Shown here: piece by piece, positions 7,760-15,741 of the stretch
How the letters are laid out: the number at the start of each line of letters is the position of its first letter
Position numbering within the stretch: the stretch's first letter is position 1
DNA from: Oceanicola sp. 502str15
GTDB taxonomy: Bacteria; Pseudomonadota; Alphaproteobacteria; Rhodobacterales; Rhodobacteraceae
Length of the DNA stretch: 64,000 nt
Assembly: GCF_024105635.1 (NCBI RefSeq)
Contig: NZ_WYDQ01000001.1
Location: 1,798,001 to 1,862,000 of the forward strand
Direction: 5' to 3'
Made by a program: the position numbers and the translations under genes
The notes under the pieces: model-generated
What the model saw: the letters and a program-made list of their open reading frames with translations, nothing else
The model's database searches: none
What the model was told of the DNA's origin: nothing

Positions 7760-8659
7760 TCAGAGGCCGATCCGGTAATCGACCACCACGGTGTCCTGAC
7801 CAAATTCATGCTCGGCACGGCTGCCCAGTTTTTCGAAGCCCGCCCGCTCGTAGAGACGGCAGGCGGCGCGGTGGCTTTCATGGGTCCAGAGCACCAGCTC
7901 GCGGTAGCCCTTCTCGCGGGCAAATCCGAGGCAGGCCTCCAGCATCATGCGCCCCAACCCAAGGCCACGTGCCTCCGGTTCAAGGAAAAACAGGCGAAGC
8001 TGCGCTGTTTTGTCCCCGCGAGAAACGCAGAAGACCGAGCCAAGCCGCCGCCCGCCGCCCCAGGCGATCCAGCCGCGCTCCCGGGCCGGATCATGGTTGC
8101 GGATGAACTCGGCCATGATCTCGGCCACCAGTGCCTCGAAACTGGCGTCATAGCCCTCGTCACGGGCATAGAGCAGGCCGTGGCGTTCCACGATCCAGCC
8201 CGAATCACCCGGCGCAAGATCTCTCAGCTCCGCCGTCCGGGGCGGGTTGAAGGCCTGTTTCACCCGGGCCAGACCGTCGCCCAGCAGCGCGCGCGCATCA
8301 GGTGACATCTCGCCCAGAAAGACCCCCACCGCCTTGCGCGAGGCCGCATCATGGCTCGCCGCCTGTTTCCGGCCCTCGGCAGTGAGCGCGAGGCGCCTGC
8401 GCCGGGCATCCTCCGGGTCCGGCTTGCGCTCGATCCAGCCCTTCCTCTCGAACCCGGCCAGCAGGCGCGACAGGTAGCCCTCGTCCAGCCCGAGTCGCTC
8501 GGCGATGGCCCGCGCGGTGCCGAGCCCGCCATTGGCGAGCTCCCAGAGCACACGCACCTCGGTCATGCCCAAGCCGGAATCGAGGTAGCTCTGCCCCAGC
8601 AACCCGAGCCGCTGGGTGTAGAATCGTGAAAAGTCGCGCAGCGCCTCGATATCGTCCAT
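7760..8659 (-). CDS. MarR-family regulator fused to a GNAT acetyltransferase
   Basis: 299 aa from ATG 8659, with AGGAGG six bases upstream; two more upstream in-frame Mets are less likely. Residues 1-140 form a MarR winged helix (LGTARAIAERLGLDEGYLSRLLAGFERKGWIER). Residues 150-299 form a GNAT domain with the acetyl-CoA motif EARGLGLGRMMLEACL and the terminal RLYERAGFEKLG. This two-domain architecture is known; members couple transcription control with acetylation of a small molecule or protein, but target and substrate are unknown. It lies next to tRNA-His and divergent from a small cytosolic gene, with 126 bp between them. Confidence 0.85.
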   Translation of the reverse strand: MDDIEALRDFSRFYTQRLGLLGQSYLDSGLGMTEVRVLWELANGGLGTARAIAERLGLDEGYLSRLLAGFERKGWIERKPDPEDARRRRLALTAEGRKQAASHDAASRKAVGVFLGEMSPDARALLGDGLARVKQAFNPPRTAELRDLAPGDSGWIVERHGLLYARDEGYDASFEALVAEIMAEFIRNHDPARERGWIAWGGGRRLGSVFCVSRGDKTAQLRLFFLEPEARGLGLGRMMLEACLGFAREKGYRELVLWTHESHRAACRLYERAGFEKLGSRAEHEFGQDTVVVDYRIGL

Positions 8660-8785
8660 GCGGGGCCTCCTGTGCCAAGGCTCCGTCACTCACTTGCCCC
8701 CGTCAAGCATTATCCACCCTTGCCACAGAAGGGCTGGCGGGCTAGCTCACGGCCCACCGCAGACCCCTGCATCCGGAGGCCGACC

Positions 8786-8992
8786 ATGGGCATCAACAGC
8801 GAAAGCGAAACCGCCGCAAACCTTCAGATCGGCCCGACCGATCAGGGCATGGTGCGGCTCTATATCCAAGGCGATGGCGTGGACCTGCCGATGGACTTCG
8901 ACCCCGAAGAGGCGCTCGAAATCGCAGAAGAGCTGAAGAGCGCGGCCCAGCGGGCGGCAGCCACCATCGCAGGCGGGCGCAAGAAGCGCTAA
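8786..8992 (+). CDS. Small conserved protein (DUF6324-like)
   Basis: 68 aa, starting MGINSESETAANLQIGPTDQ after a CGGAGG ribosome site. An acidic helical segment (DFDPEEALEIAEELKSAAQRAAA) follows and the end is basic (GGRKKR). No signal peptide or membrane segment, so probably cytosolic. I believe it matches a Rhodobacterales family of unknown function (DUF6324). Its stop codon overlaps that of convergent mmcB by two bases. Confidence 0.75.
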   Translation: MGINSESETAANLQIGPTDQGMVRLYIQGDGVDLPMDFDPEEALEIAEELKSAAQRAAATIAGGRKKR

Positions 8993-9453
8993 AGCAGGCC
9001 CGACGGGCGTGGATCGCGCAGCGCCTGCAGGCGCAACGCGGCATGGCGGGCGAATTTTCCCACCATCGCCTTGCGCCGCGCCGCCGCCAGCTTGCTTTCG
9101 GGCCCCATGCGGATGACCTCTGCATCATAGGGGTCGGCAATGATCAGGCCGGTTTCGGCCGGGAGCAGCTCTGTCGGGAAAGCCTCGTCGACAGCCCAGA
9201 AAAACCGGTCGCACCATTCCAGGTAGCCCTGCCACTTGTGATCGGCCATGTAGTCTGCTCGGCTCGACTTGCACTCAATCACCCAGATCTCGCCCTTCGG
9301 CCCCAGCGCCATCACATCCACCCGCAGCCCCGGGGTGGGCACCAGCTCTTCTACCGTGACGAATCCGAATGACCGCATGTGCCGGCACACGCCTCGGGCG
9401 AGCAACTGGCCGGGCTGCAACTGTGGAGTGGGTGATTCTTGCGGGGCATCCAT
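8989..9453 (-). CDS. mmcB: MmcB-family DNA repair protein
   Basis: 154 aa. A PD-(D/E)XK-like core can be traced: VDVMALGPKGEIWVIECKSSRADYMADHKWQGYLEWCDRF, with Asp, Glu and Lys in the expected D...ExK order, followed by PAETGLIIADPYDAEVIR. This resembles Caulobacter MmcB, an SOS-regulated gene needed for mitomycin C resistance. An alphaproteobacterial SOS box lies 12 bp upstream of the start, which supports the call independently. Confidence 0.85.
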   Translation of the reverse strand: MDAPQESPTPQLQPGQLLARGVCRHMRSFGFVTVEELVPTPGLRVDVMALGPKGEIWVIECKSSRADYMADHKWQGYLEWCDRFFWAVDEAFPTELLPAETGLIIADPYDAEVIRMGPESKLAAARRKAMVGKFARHAALRLQALRDPRPSGLL

Positions 9454-9464
9454 GCCTGAAACAT

Positions 9465-9479
9465 GAACAAAACGAAAAC
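9465..9479 (-). promoter_or_regulatory. Candidate LexA/SOS box of mmcB
   Basis: The minus strand reads GTTT-N7-GTTC, matching 7 of 8 defined positions of the alphaproteobacterial LexA box GTTC-N7-GTTC. It ends 12 bp before the mmcB start codon. A further GTTC follows two bases later (GTTCATGTTC). Confidence 0.65.
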
Positions 9480-9657
9480 ACCTATCAACCCCGCGGGTGA
9501 GCCGCGGAAATTAAAACAAAAATTTGCCTAGGTCTTGCCGCAAATGCCACCCGTTCCGGCGATGATGACGGTGGATGGACGGGCATTGTTCATGTGCGGG
9601 AAACGCGCGCGCCGAAGGCGGGATGACACCCCCCTGCCCCTGCCCTAGTTTTGTCAC

Positions 9658-10068
9658 ATGGGTCGCATTTCGATCATAACCATGTTCATCGCCCTCGCCG
9701 CCGCTATCGCGATTCCGGCGCGCGCTGCCGATGAGGGTCTTGCCGACAAGTTCTGGCGATGGGTCTTTGCCGAGGAAGCACCGGCGGAGGTCGAGCAGAC
9801 CGCGTCGGGCCGCCCCAAGGTCTGGACGCTCCACCCCTCGGATCGCAAGCGCCACCCCGAGGAGCGCTTCCGCGGCTCGCAGTGGAAGGGGCACCGCTAC
9901 TTCCCGTTCCAGAAGGACTACGTGGTTTACGGCGGCGGTCCCTCGCGTGGGCTTTCCATCGGCACCACCACGCCAAATGGCGCGATCATCCGGCAGGGGC
10001 GGCCTTCACTGTCTCGCGGGATCAAGCGCTCGTCGGTCAAGAGCAAGGTGCGCCGCGCCTTCCGCTGA
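9658..10068 (+). CDS. Secreted basic protein of unknown function
   Basis: 136 aa. A Sec signal peptide (IITMFIALAAAIAIPARA) probably cleaves after ARA near residue 23. The mature part is basic and ends in SSVKSKVRRAFR. A central region RKRHPEERFRGSQWKGHRYFPFQ precedes DYVVYGGGPSRGLSIGTTTPNGAIIR. No catalytic motif recognised and no cysteines. The start lacks a strong ribosome site, and a Met eight codons in would also leave a signal peptide. It stands alone between mmcB (divergent) and a 329-bp gene-free stretch. Confidence 0.7.
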   Translation: MGRISIITMFIALAAAIAIPARAADEGLADKFWRWVFAEEAPAEVEQTASGRPKVWTLHPSDRKRHPEERFRGSQWKGHRYFPFQKDYVVYGGGPSRGLSIGTTTPNGAIIRQGRPSLSRGIKRSSVKSKVRRAFR

Positions 10069-10397
10069 GAGCGGGCGCCCGCCTCATTTGACACGCCCCC
10101 TTGTCAGCGCCCTGTCACAAGCCTATCTCCGGCACTGGCGGATCTGCTCTTCTCGTGTCGAGGCACAATTCCAGTGGCCTTAAGCAATTCCATGGGAGTT
10201 GGCTCTGTCCGGGCCCTGGTCCGGTTACCCGACGCCCACCTGTATATACAGGTCCCCGGGAATTCGATCGCCTTGCCGGTCGCTGCGGTCCCCGCCACCC
10301 GCCTCTCTGCTCGAGGTCATAACGCCCAAGTGAAGGCCCCCCGCTTTCCAGCGGGCGGCGCATCCCTATACTCAGCGGGTCTGAGGTGGAGGGTGCA
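10069..10397. other. Gene-free 329-bp stretch with a central palindrome
   Basis: No supported ORF. It holds the 16-bp palindrome at 10238-10253 and presumably the promoter of the following membrane-protein gene. Short open frames on both strands have neither good ribosome sites nor protein-like composition. Confidence 0.6.
10238..10253. promoter_or_regulatory. 16-bp perfect palindrome upstream of the membrane/ClpP-fold pair
   Basis: ACCTGTATATACAGGT is identical on both strands, AT-rich at its centre, and lies 145 bp before the start at 10398. Probable regulator-binding site; the protein is unknown. Confidence 0.4.
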
Positions 10398-11735
10398 ATG
10401 AGCCGGAAGATGAGCCAGAGCGAGGCGCGCGGCCTCGAACATGCGAAGGAGCTTGAAGGCCATCTCGGGGTGCTCGACAGCTTCACTCCCACCGCGCTCG
10501 GCGTGCTGGCCACCGCTTCGGGCATTTACACATACCTCGGCGTCTCCTCCCTGCTCGACAACAACGGCGCGATGACCTTCTTCGCCGCCGTGGCCTATTC
10601 CATCGCGGTTTCGGTCGGGATCTTCGTGTTCTGGTCATTCCTGATGCGGCTCCTGCCCGCCGTCCGCACCGCCTCGGCGCGGATCGGGCTGCTGCTTTCC
10701 ATGGCGCTCGGCTCCCTGGCGATCGTCGCGATGTCGTCTTGGCTGAACGCGGCGGCGCTGGCAGGCGCGGCGGCGGTGGAGCAGCACCTTGCCAAGACAG
10801 TGCAGGACTATCAGGGGGCGCTGGAGCGCAGCTACCAGATCGCCACTGCCGGTCAGGGGCTGGAGCGCGACGTGGCCCGGGTGCGCCAGAGCTTCACCGA
10901 TCTGTCCGAGCAGGAGGCCACGGGCAATCTGTCGGGCCTTGCCGGGCGCGGCGCGGTGTTTCGGGTCCTGAACCAGAAGGCCGACGAACTGGCCGCGCTG
11001 GAGGCCCAGATCGCCAGCCAGACGCCGCTGGTTGAAGAACGGTTTGCCCAAGGCAACGTGATCCTCTCGCGGATGCGGGCGCTCACGGTCGAGACCGGGC
11101 CTGTCGAGTCCCGCTCGGTGGAGTTCTCGGAAGAGGCGGTGCGGCTGGCCGGGATCATCACCGAGTTGCGCCAGCTTTCGGTGGCCCCGCTGGTGGTGCG
11201 GGCGGCGCAGGATCTGAGCCAGTCCGTGGTTCTGCCCCAACTTGATGGCCGGACGGAAGAAGACAGGATCGGCCAGGCCTCGACCCTCGAGTCCGTGCTC
11301 GGGGTGCTGGGCCAGCGCGCCGACACCCTGCGCGTGGCGGCCGAAGGGGTGATGTCGATGACCCCGCCCGCCGAAACGGCCTACACCCCGATTTCCGCCG
11401 CCGATGCGGTGATCCTCTATGCCGAGAACTTCGTGCCGAGCTGGGCCGGGGCGATTGCGATCGACCTGCTGCCCGCGGTTCTGGTGCTGATCCTGATGGT
11501 GGTGCAGGCCGCCATCCGGTCCGGGCGGGAGCCGGTGGCGATCGAGGACCGCATGACCATGGCCGAGCTGCGCGCCGCACTGGCCGCGGCCCGCGACGTT
11601 GAAGATGCGATGGACCCGCGTGAGGCGAAACAGGCAGCCCCCCCTGCCGAGATGCCCGATGAGGACCGCCCCGAGAACGTGGAGCCGCTGGAAAAACCGA
11701 GCCCGGTCGAAGGCGCCGGGCCGCGTTCGGTCTGA
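10398..11735 (+). CDS. Multi-pass membrane protein with extended coiled-coil domain, unknown function
   Basis: 445 aa from ATG 10398, with GGAGGG four bases upstream; an in-frame GTG at 10386 is a weaker choice. Three transmembrane helices lie near 34-53, 57-85 and 95-120. A long helical, coiled-coil-like soluble region follows (about 125-330; LERDVARVRQSFTDLSEQEA, ADELAALEAQIASQ). A fourth helix (about 345-370, IDLLPAVLVLILMVVQAAI) and an acidic Pro-rich tail end the protein. If the N-terminus is cytosolic, the coiled coil is periplasmic. I do not recognise the family. It is followed 10 bp later by a ClpP-fold protein, so the two probably work together. Confidence 0.75.
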   Translation: MSRKMSQSEARGLEHAKELEGHLGVLDSFTPTALGVLATASGIYTYLGVSSLLDNNGAMTFFAAVAYSIAVSVGIFVFWSFLMRLLPAVRTASARIGLLLSMALGSLAIVAMSSWLNAAALAGAAAVEQHLAKTVQDYQGALERSYQIATAGQGLERDVARVRQSFTDLSEQEATGNLSGLAGRGAVFRVLNQKADELAALEAQIASQTPLVEERFAQGNVILSRMRALTVETGPVESRSVEFSEEAVRLAGIITELRQLSVAPLVVRAAQDLSQSVVLPQLDGRTEEDRIGQASTLESVLGVLGQRADTLRVAAEGVMSMTPPAETAYTPISAADAVILYAENFVPSWAGAIAIDLLPAVLVLILMVVQAAIRSGREPVAIEDRMTMAELRAALAAARDVEDAMDPREAKQAAPPAEMPDEDRPENVEPLEKPSPVEGAGPRSV

Positions 11736-11745
11736 GGTGGGAGCC

Positions 11746-12498
11746 ATGGCACTGACTGCAAAAACCGGGCTTAAGGCCATTTTCGGGCTCCAGATCGGCA
11801 TCGCCGCCGTCCTGCTGGCGCAGGATTTTTCGCTCGTCGCCCCCGAGATCCGCTGGCCCACCTCTGCGCCGGCGGTCACCAACCCGGTTGCGCCGGGCGA
11901 TCAGACACGCCGGTTCGACCCCGACGAGGTGCGTCGTCCGCCGATGCCCGGCATCCCGATGGAAGGCGCGGCGAACATGCCCAAGCGCCTCTATTTCGAA
12001 GATCGGCCTGAGGGCGGCACCCGCATCGTCGGCGCCATTTCCGATGGCGATGGCGACCGCTTTGCAGAGTGGCTCGAGCGCCAGCCAGAAGTTCCCGAAA
12101 CGCTCTGGCTCCACTCGCCCGGCGGTTCGGTGGGCGACGCGCTTCAGATCGGTCGGCTGATCCGGGAAAAGGCAATCAACACCGAGATGGACCCCGGCGC
12201 CTTCTGCCTGTCGGCCTGCCCCTACATGCTGATGGCGGGCACCGAGCGGCGGGTGAGTGCGGAGGCCAAGGTTGGGGTGCATCAAAGCTACTACGGCCAA
12301 AGCACCGTGCTGCCCGCCTTTCTGGCCGTCGAAGATATTCAGCACAGTCAGGCCGAGGTGATCCGCTACCTGGGCGAAATGGGCATCGGGCTGGGCCTTA
12401 TGGCACATGCCCTGTCGACCCCGCCGGATGAAATCTACATCCTGGTGCCCGAAGAGCTGACCGAGTTTGCCGTGGCGACAGAGATCGTCGGCGAGTAG
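11746..12498 (+). CDS. Membrane-anchored ClpP/crotonase-fold protease-like protein (COG3904 type)
   Basis: 250 aa. An N-terminal anchor or uncleaved signal lies at 9-27 (LKAIFGLQIGIAAVLLAQD). A Pro-rich linker precedes a ClpP-like domain from about 90. Oxyanion motif SPGG is at 124-127, the probable nucleophile Ser at 156 (GAFCLSACPYMLMAG) and the probable His at 179 (VGVHQSYYG). The 23-residue Ser-His spacing resembles ClpP. Related proteins are predicted periplasmic hydrolases without a defined substrate. Two cysteines (154, 158) flank the Ser and could form a disulfide. Likely same transcript as the upstream coiled-coil membrane protein. Confidence 0.78.
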   Translation: MALTAKTGLKAIFGLQIGIAAVLLAQDFSLVAPEIRWPTSAPAVTNPVAPGDQTRRFDPDEVRRPPMPGIPMEGAANMPKRLYFEDRPEGGTRIVGAISDGDGDRFAEWLERQPEVPETLWLHSPGGSVGDALQIGRLIREKAINTEMDPGAFCLSACPYMLMAGTERRVSAEAKVGVHQSYYGQSTVLPAFLAVEDIQHSQAEVIRYLGEMGIGLGLMAHALSTPPDEIYILVPEELTEFAVATEIVGE

Positions 12499-12501
12499 GC
12501 C

Positions 12502-12831
12502 TCAGAAGTCGCCGAACCCGCGTTTGCGCTGATGGTGGGCGGGGTCTGGCTCTCTCGACACGAGAAGCGGCTGCATCAGCGCGGTCATGCCCCCAATGCC
12601 CGGGTCCTTCGGCACTGCCATCGACATGACGGCAATGCCGAACTGCACCCCCGAAAACACGATACCGTTGAACATGAAGAGCATGAACACGGCCAGCGCC
12701 CCGTCGGGGCTGTGGGTCATGAGGTGCCAAAGGTTGGCGACGTCAAACCACAAGAGCCCGGCCACGAAGAGCGCGGCGAGGGCAAATCCGATCAGGACAT
12801 TGCGGAGATAGAGCGATACGAGCTTGGGCAT
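12502..12831 (-). CDS. Two-helix membrane protein of unknown function
   Basis: 109 aa, with GGAGG seven bases before the ATG. Two hydrophobic segments, VLIGFALAALFVAGLLWFDV (about 12-31) and AVFMLFMFNGIVFSGVQFGI (about 47-66), are separated by a short loop. The tail is basic (REPDPAHHQRKRGFGDF). It resembles conserved Rhodobacterales hypothetical membrane proteins, and I can offer no function. It is convergent with the protease-like gene, three bases apart. Confidence 0.75.
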   Translation of the reverse strand: MPKLVSLYLRNVLIGFALAALFVAGLLWFDVANLWHLMTHSPDGALAVFMLFMFNGIVFSGVQFGIAVMSMAVPKDPGIGGMTALMQPLLVSREPDPAHHQRKRGFGDF

Positions 12832-12936
12832 TGAAAGGCCTCCGGCGCGGCATGCGTCTCACAAGAGATAAGGCGCCGTCGCCTAACAACCAGTTAACCC
12901 CGTTGGATTTGTTTGCCGCAGCAGCGCGTAGCCCGC

Positions 12937-13395
12937 TCAGAACGCCTCTGGCCGGGCCTCACGCGCCATGTGATCGAGCACGGCGTTCACGAACTTCGGC
13001 TCGCGCCCTTCCGGGAAGAACGCCTTGGCGATGTCGACAAACTCGACGATCACGACTTTGGGCGGCGTCTTGGCCTCCACCAGCTCGGCCCCGGCCGCGC
13101 GGAAGAGCGCCCGCAGCGTGGGGTCAATCCGGTTGATCGGCCATTTGGCCACCAGCGCCCGGTCGGTCATCTGGTCGATCTTCGCCTGGTGGTTCACCGC
13201 ATCGCCGACGAGCTTGCGAAACAGCGACGAATCTCCCTCGGCCATTTCCTCGCCCTCGAAATACTCGGTGCCGAAGCGATGATCTTCGAATTCGGTTTCA
13301 ACCGCCTCTGCCGTCTGGCCTGAGGCTTCCATCTGGAACAGCGCCTGCACGGCGTAGAGACGTGCGGCGGATTTCTTGGTGCGTTTGTCGCTCAT
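12937..13395 (-). CDS. nusB: Transcription antitermination factor
   Basis: 152 aa all-helical NusB fold: ARLYAVQALFQMEASGQ at the N-terminus, then DRALVAKWPINRIDPTLRALFRAAGAEL and PPKVVIVEFVDIAKAFF. NusB with NusE binds boxA RNA in rRNA antitermination. The start overlaps the ribH stop by 4 bp. The ribH-nusB pairing is widespread in bacteria, which supports the call. Confidence 0.93.
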   Translation of the reverse strand: MSDKRTKKSAARLYAVQALFQMEASGQTAEAVETEFEDHRFGTEYFEGEEMAEGDSSLFRKLVGDAVNHQAKIDQMTDRALVAKWPINRIDPTLRALFRAAGAELVEAKTPPKVVIVEFVDIAKAFFPEGREPKFVNAVLDHMAREARPEAF

Positions 13396-13946
13396 GCGGT
13401 CTTGGGCCCTTTGCCGTTGCCGGCCATCAGGATTTCGTTCTCTATCGGGGAGCGGAAGCCGACCCCGCGTGCGGGCTTGCCGAAACGCCGGGTCAGCGCG
13501 ATCAGATGCAGGGCCGCCGCGGCCGCGCCGCCGCCCTTGTTCTGCCCGTCCACTTCGGCACGGACCTCGGCCTGTTTGCGGTTTTCCACCGTCAGGATGC
13601 CATTGCCGATGCAGGCCCCTTCCAGCCCCAGCAGGGTCAGGGCGCGGGAGCTGTCGTTGCAGACGGTCTCGTAATGGGTGGTTTCGCCCCGGATGACGCA
13701 GCCCAGCGCCACGAAGCCATCGAAGTTGCTCTGACGATGGGCGATGCGGATGGCGGTGGGCACCTCGAGTGCGCCGGGCACTTCAACGGTCTCGTGAAAG
13801 GCCCCGGCAGCCTCAAGCTCGGCCTGCGCCCCGGCCAGCATCGCATCGGCGATGTCCTTGTAATAGGGCGCAACGACGATCAGCACCTTGGGCGCCACGT
13901 CGAACTCCGGGCGCGGCAGGATGTAGTGGTTCTCGCTCCCGGCCAT
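13392..13946 (-). CDS. ribH: 6,7-dimethyl-8-ribityllumazine synthase
   Basis: 184 aa. Substrate-binding motifs VPGALEVPTAI, GCVIRGETTHYE (with the catalytic-region His) and CIGNGILTVEN are intact. The enzyme condenses 3,4-dihydroxy-2-butanone 4-phosphate with 5-amino-6-ribitylamino-uracil, the penultimate step of riboflavin synthesis. The first substrate comes from RibBX, encoded immediately upstream with a TGATG overlap at 13944-13948. Confidence 0.95.
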   Translation of the reverse strand: MAGSENHYILPRPEFDVAPKVLIVVAPYYKDIADAMLAGAQAELEAAGAFHETVEVPGALEVPTAIRIAHRQSNFDGFVALGCVIRGETTHYETVCNDSSRALTLLGLEGACIGNGILTVENRKQAEVRAEVDGQNKGGGAAAAALHLIALTRRFGKPARGVGFRSPIENEILMAGNGKGPKTA

Positions 13947-15055
13947 CAGCCCGCCTCCTCGATCCGGCGGGTGCCGACGATCTCGAGGCCGTAGGCGTCG
14001 AGGCCGACGATCTTGGGGGTGGGCGAATTGGTGAGCAGCTCCAGCTTGTGCAGCCCGAGCGACGACAGGATCTGCGCACCAAGGCCGTACTGACGGAGCG
14101 TCTGCGGCGAGGCTTCTTCGGCGGCGGCAATCTTCATGGTCAGATCGCGCAGCAGCACCACCACGCCCCGGCCCTCGGCGGCCACGGCTTCCATCGCCGC
14201 GCCAAACTCATGGGCCCGGCCCGCCCCGGCCACGCCGACCACGTCGAGCATCGGGTCGAGCGCGTGCATCCGGGTCAGCACCGGGGCATCGCCCGAAATA
14301 TCGCCCTTCACCAGCACGATATGCTCGGCGCCCTGCACCTGATCGGAGTAGATTTTCATCTGCCACTCGCCGCCAAAAGCGGAGGTCACGGTTTCTTCCT
14401 TCTTCACCGACACGAGGTTGTCGTGGCGGCGGCGGTAGGCGATGAGGTCGGAAATCGTGCCGATCTTGATGTTGTGGCGCTGTGCAAAGGCCACCAGATC
14501 GGGCAGGCGCGACATGGTGCCGTCTTCGTTCATGATCTCGCAGATCACGCCCGAGGGGTTCAGCCCGGCAAGGCGGCTCACATCCACAGCGGCCTCGGTA
14601 TGCCCGGCCCGCACCAGCACCCCGCCCTCGCGGGCGCGCAGCGGAAAGACATGCCCCGGCGTCGCGATGTCCTGAGCCGATTTGCCGGCGTCGATCGCCA
14701 CGGCCACGGTGCGGGCGCGATCGCCAGCAGAAATGCCGGTGGTCACACCCTCGCGGGCCTCGATGCTGACGGTAAAGGCGGTTTCATGGCGCGAAGAGTT
14801 CTGGGTCGACATCAGCGGCAGCCCCAGCGCGTCGATCCGCTCGCCGGTCAGGCACAGGCAGATCAGCCCGCGCCCGTGCGTCGCCATGAAGTTGATCGCA
14901 TCGGGCGTGGCCATCTGCGCGGGGATCACCAGATCGCCCTCGTTCTCGCGGTCCTCATGGTCGACGAGGATAAACATGCGCCCGTTGCGCGCATCCTCGA
15001 TGATCTCATCCACGGAAGAGATCGCATCATGGTAGTTGGTCGAAAGATCGTTCAT
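13946..15055 (-). CDS. ribBX: 3,4-dihydroxy-2-butanone 4-phosphate synthase with degenerate RibA domain (RibBX type)
   Basis: 369 aa from ATG 15055. The N-terminal DHBP synthase domain (1-200) is intact, with [10 protein letters not shown] at 32-41 and the [12 protein letters not shown] loop. The C-terminal domain (about 206-369) aligns by eye with GTP cyclohydrolase II, but the zinc-cysteine segment is missing: the stretch after RMHALDPM contains no cysteine. This matches RibBX, a proteobacterial variant with DHBP synthase activity and a RibA-like domain lacking cyclohydrolase activity. A separate GTP cyclohydrolase II should then exist elsewhere. GTG at 15064 is an alternative start. Confidence 0.9.
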   Translation of the reverse strand: MNDLSTNYHDAISSVDEIIEDARNGRMFILVDHEDRENEGDLVIPAQMATPDAINFMATHGRGLICLCLTGERIDALGLPLMSTQNSSRHETAFTVSIEAREGVTTGISAGDRARTVAVAIDAGKSAQDIATPGHVFPLRAREGGVLVRAGHTEAAVDVSRLAGLNPSGVICEIMNEDGTMSRLPDLVAFAQRHNIKIGTISDLIAYRRRHDNLVSVKKEETVTSAFGGEWQMKIYSDQVQGAEHIVLVKGDISGDAPVLTRMHALDPMLDVVGVAGAGRAHEFGAAMEAVAAEGRGVVVLLRDLTMKIAAAEEASPQTLRQYGLGAQILSSLGLHKLELLTNSPTPKIVGLDAYGLEIVGTRRIEEAG

Positions 15056-15150
15056 CGGGGCCACCCGCTCTGGTTTGCGGCTTCATCTAGCTTGGATGGT
15101 CCGGGTTGGAAAGGGCGGAAGGCCGGGGCGAGACGCGAGGTCGCGGGGGG

Positions 15151-15741
15151 TCAGGGGCCGAAGTATTGCTCGGCAGCGACATGGCCCGCGAGCGCGGCGG
15201 TAGGTGCCCAATCGGCCTCCAGCGCGGTATCGCCCACAAGCACGACGGCGCCGGGCAGGTATCCTGCGGCATTCAGCAGGTCACGGATCCGGGCGCGGGT
15301 CTGGCCCCATGTGTCGCTGAGGCGTGGAGCTTGCGTGGCTGGAGCAAGGCGAATGTCATGCGCCGCCTCGATGCGCGCGGCCAGCTTCACTGGGTCTTGC
15401 GGGGCATGGGCCAGCAGCCCGGTGCCGCAGCCCGACAACCCGCGCAGCTTGGCGGCGCGCGCCTCGGGCAGGCCCTGCCCTTCACGCACCAGCCGCAGGG
15501 CGTTGTTCGAAAACAGGATCGCCACGATATCGCGCCCGGCCGAATGGCGCACCCGGGCATAGGTCTTGAAATCGAGGCCCAGTTCGCCTGCCCGCTTCAG
15601 CCGGCGCTGGATCACCGGAAGCGGCAGGCTCGGCAGCAGCTCGGCCCGGGCCTGCTTCCATGCGTATCTGCGCCATGCGCCGCCGGGCTCCAGCGTGGGG
15701 CCCCCGTTGTGACCCGGGCCGTGCACCGGCACGCCCGCCAT
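15151..15741 (-). CDS. Uncharacterised protein encoded inside the riboflavin operon
   Basis: 196 aa. The start ATG shares one base with the ribE stop (TGATG), so translation is probably coupled. It begins MAGVPVHGPGHNGGPTLEPG. A basic helical part follows (RRYAWKQARAELLPSLPLP, VIQRRLKRAGELGLDFKTYA), then RDIVAILFSNNALRL and a final segment GAVVLVGDTALEADWAPTAA. No membrane helix and no motif I know. The position between ribE and ribBX suggests a flavin-linked or co-expressed role, which is inference only. Confidence 0.78.
   Translation of the reverse strand: MAGVPVHGPGHNGGPTLEPGGAWRRYAWKQARAELLPSLPLPVIQRRLKRAGELGLDFKTYARVRHSAGRDIVAILFSNNALRLVREGQGLPEARAAKLRGLSGCGTGLLAHAPQDPVKLAARIEAAHDIRLAPATQAPRLSDTWGQTRARIRDLLNAAGYLPGAVVLVGDTALEADWAPTAALAGHVAAEQYFGP

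Noticed and set aside
10238..10253. LexA (E. coli-type) box
   Set aside because: CTGT and ACAG are separated by 4 bp, not 8, and Alphaproteobacteria use GTTC-N7-GTTC.
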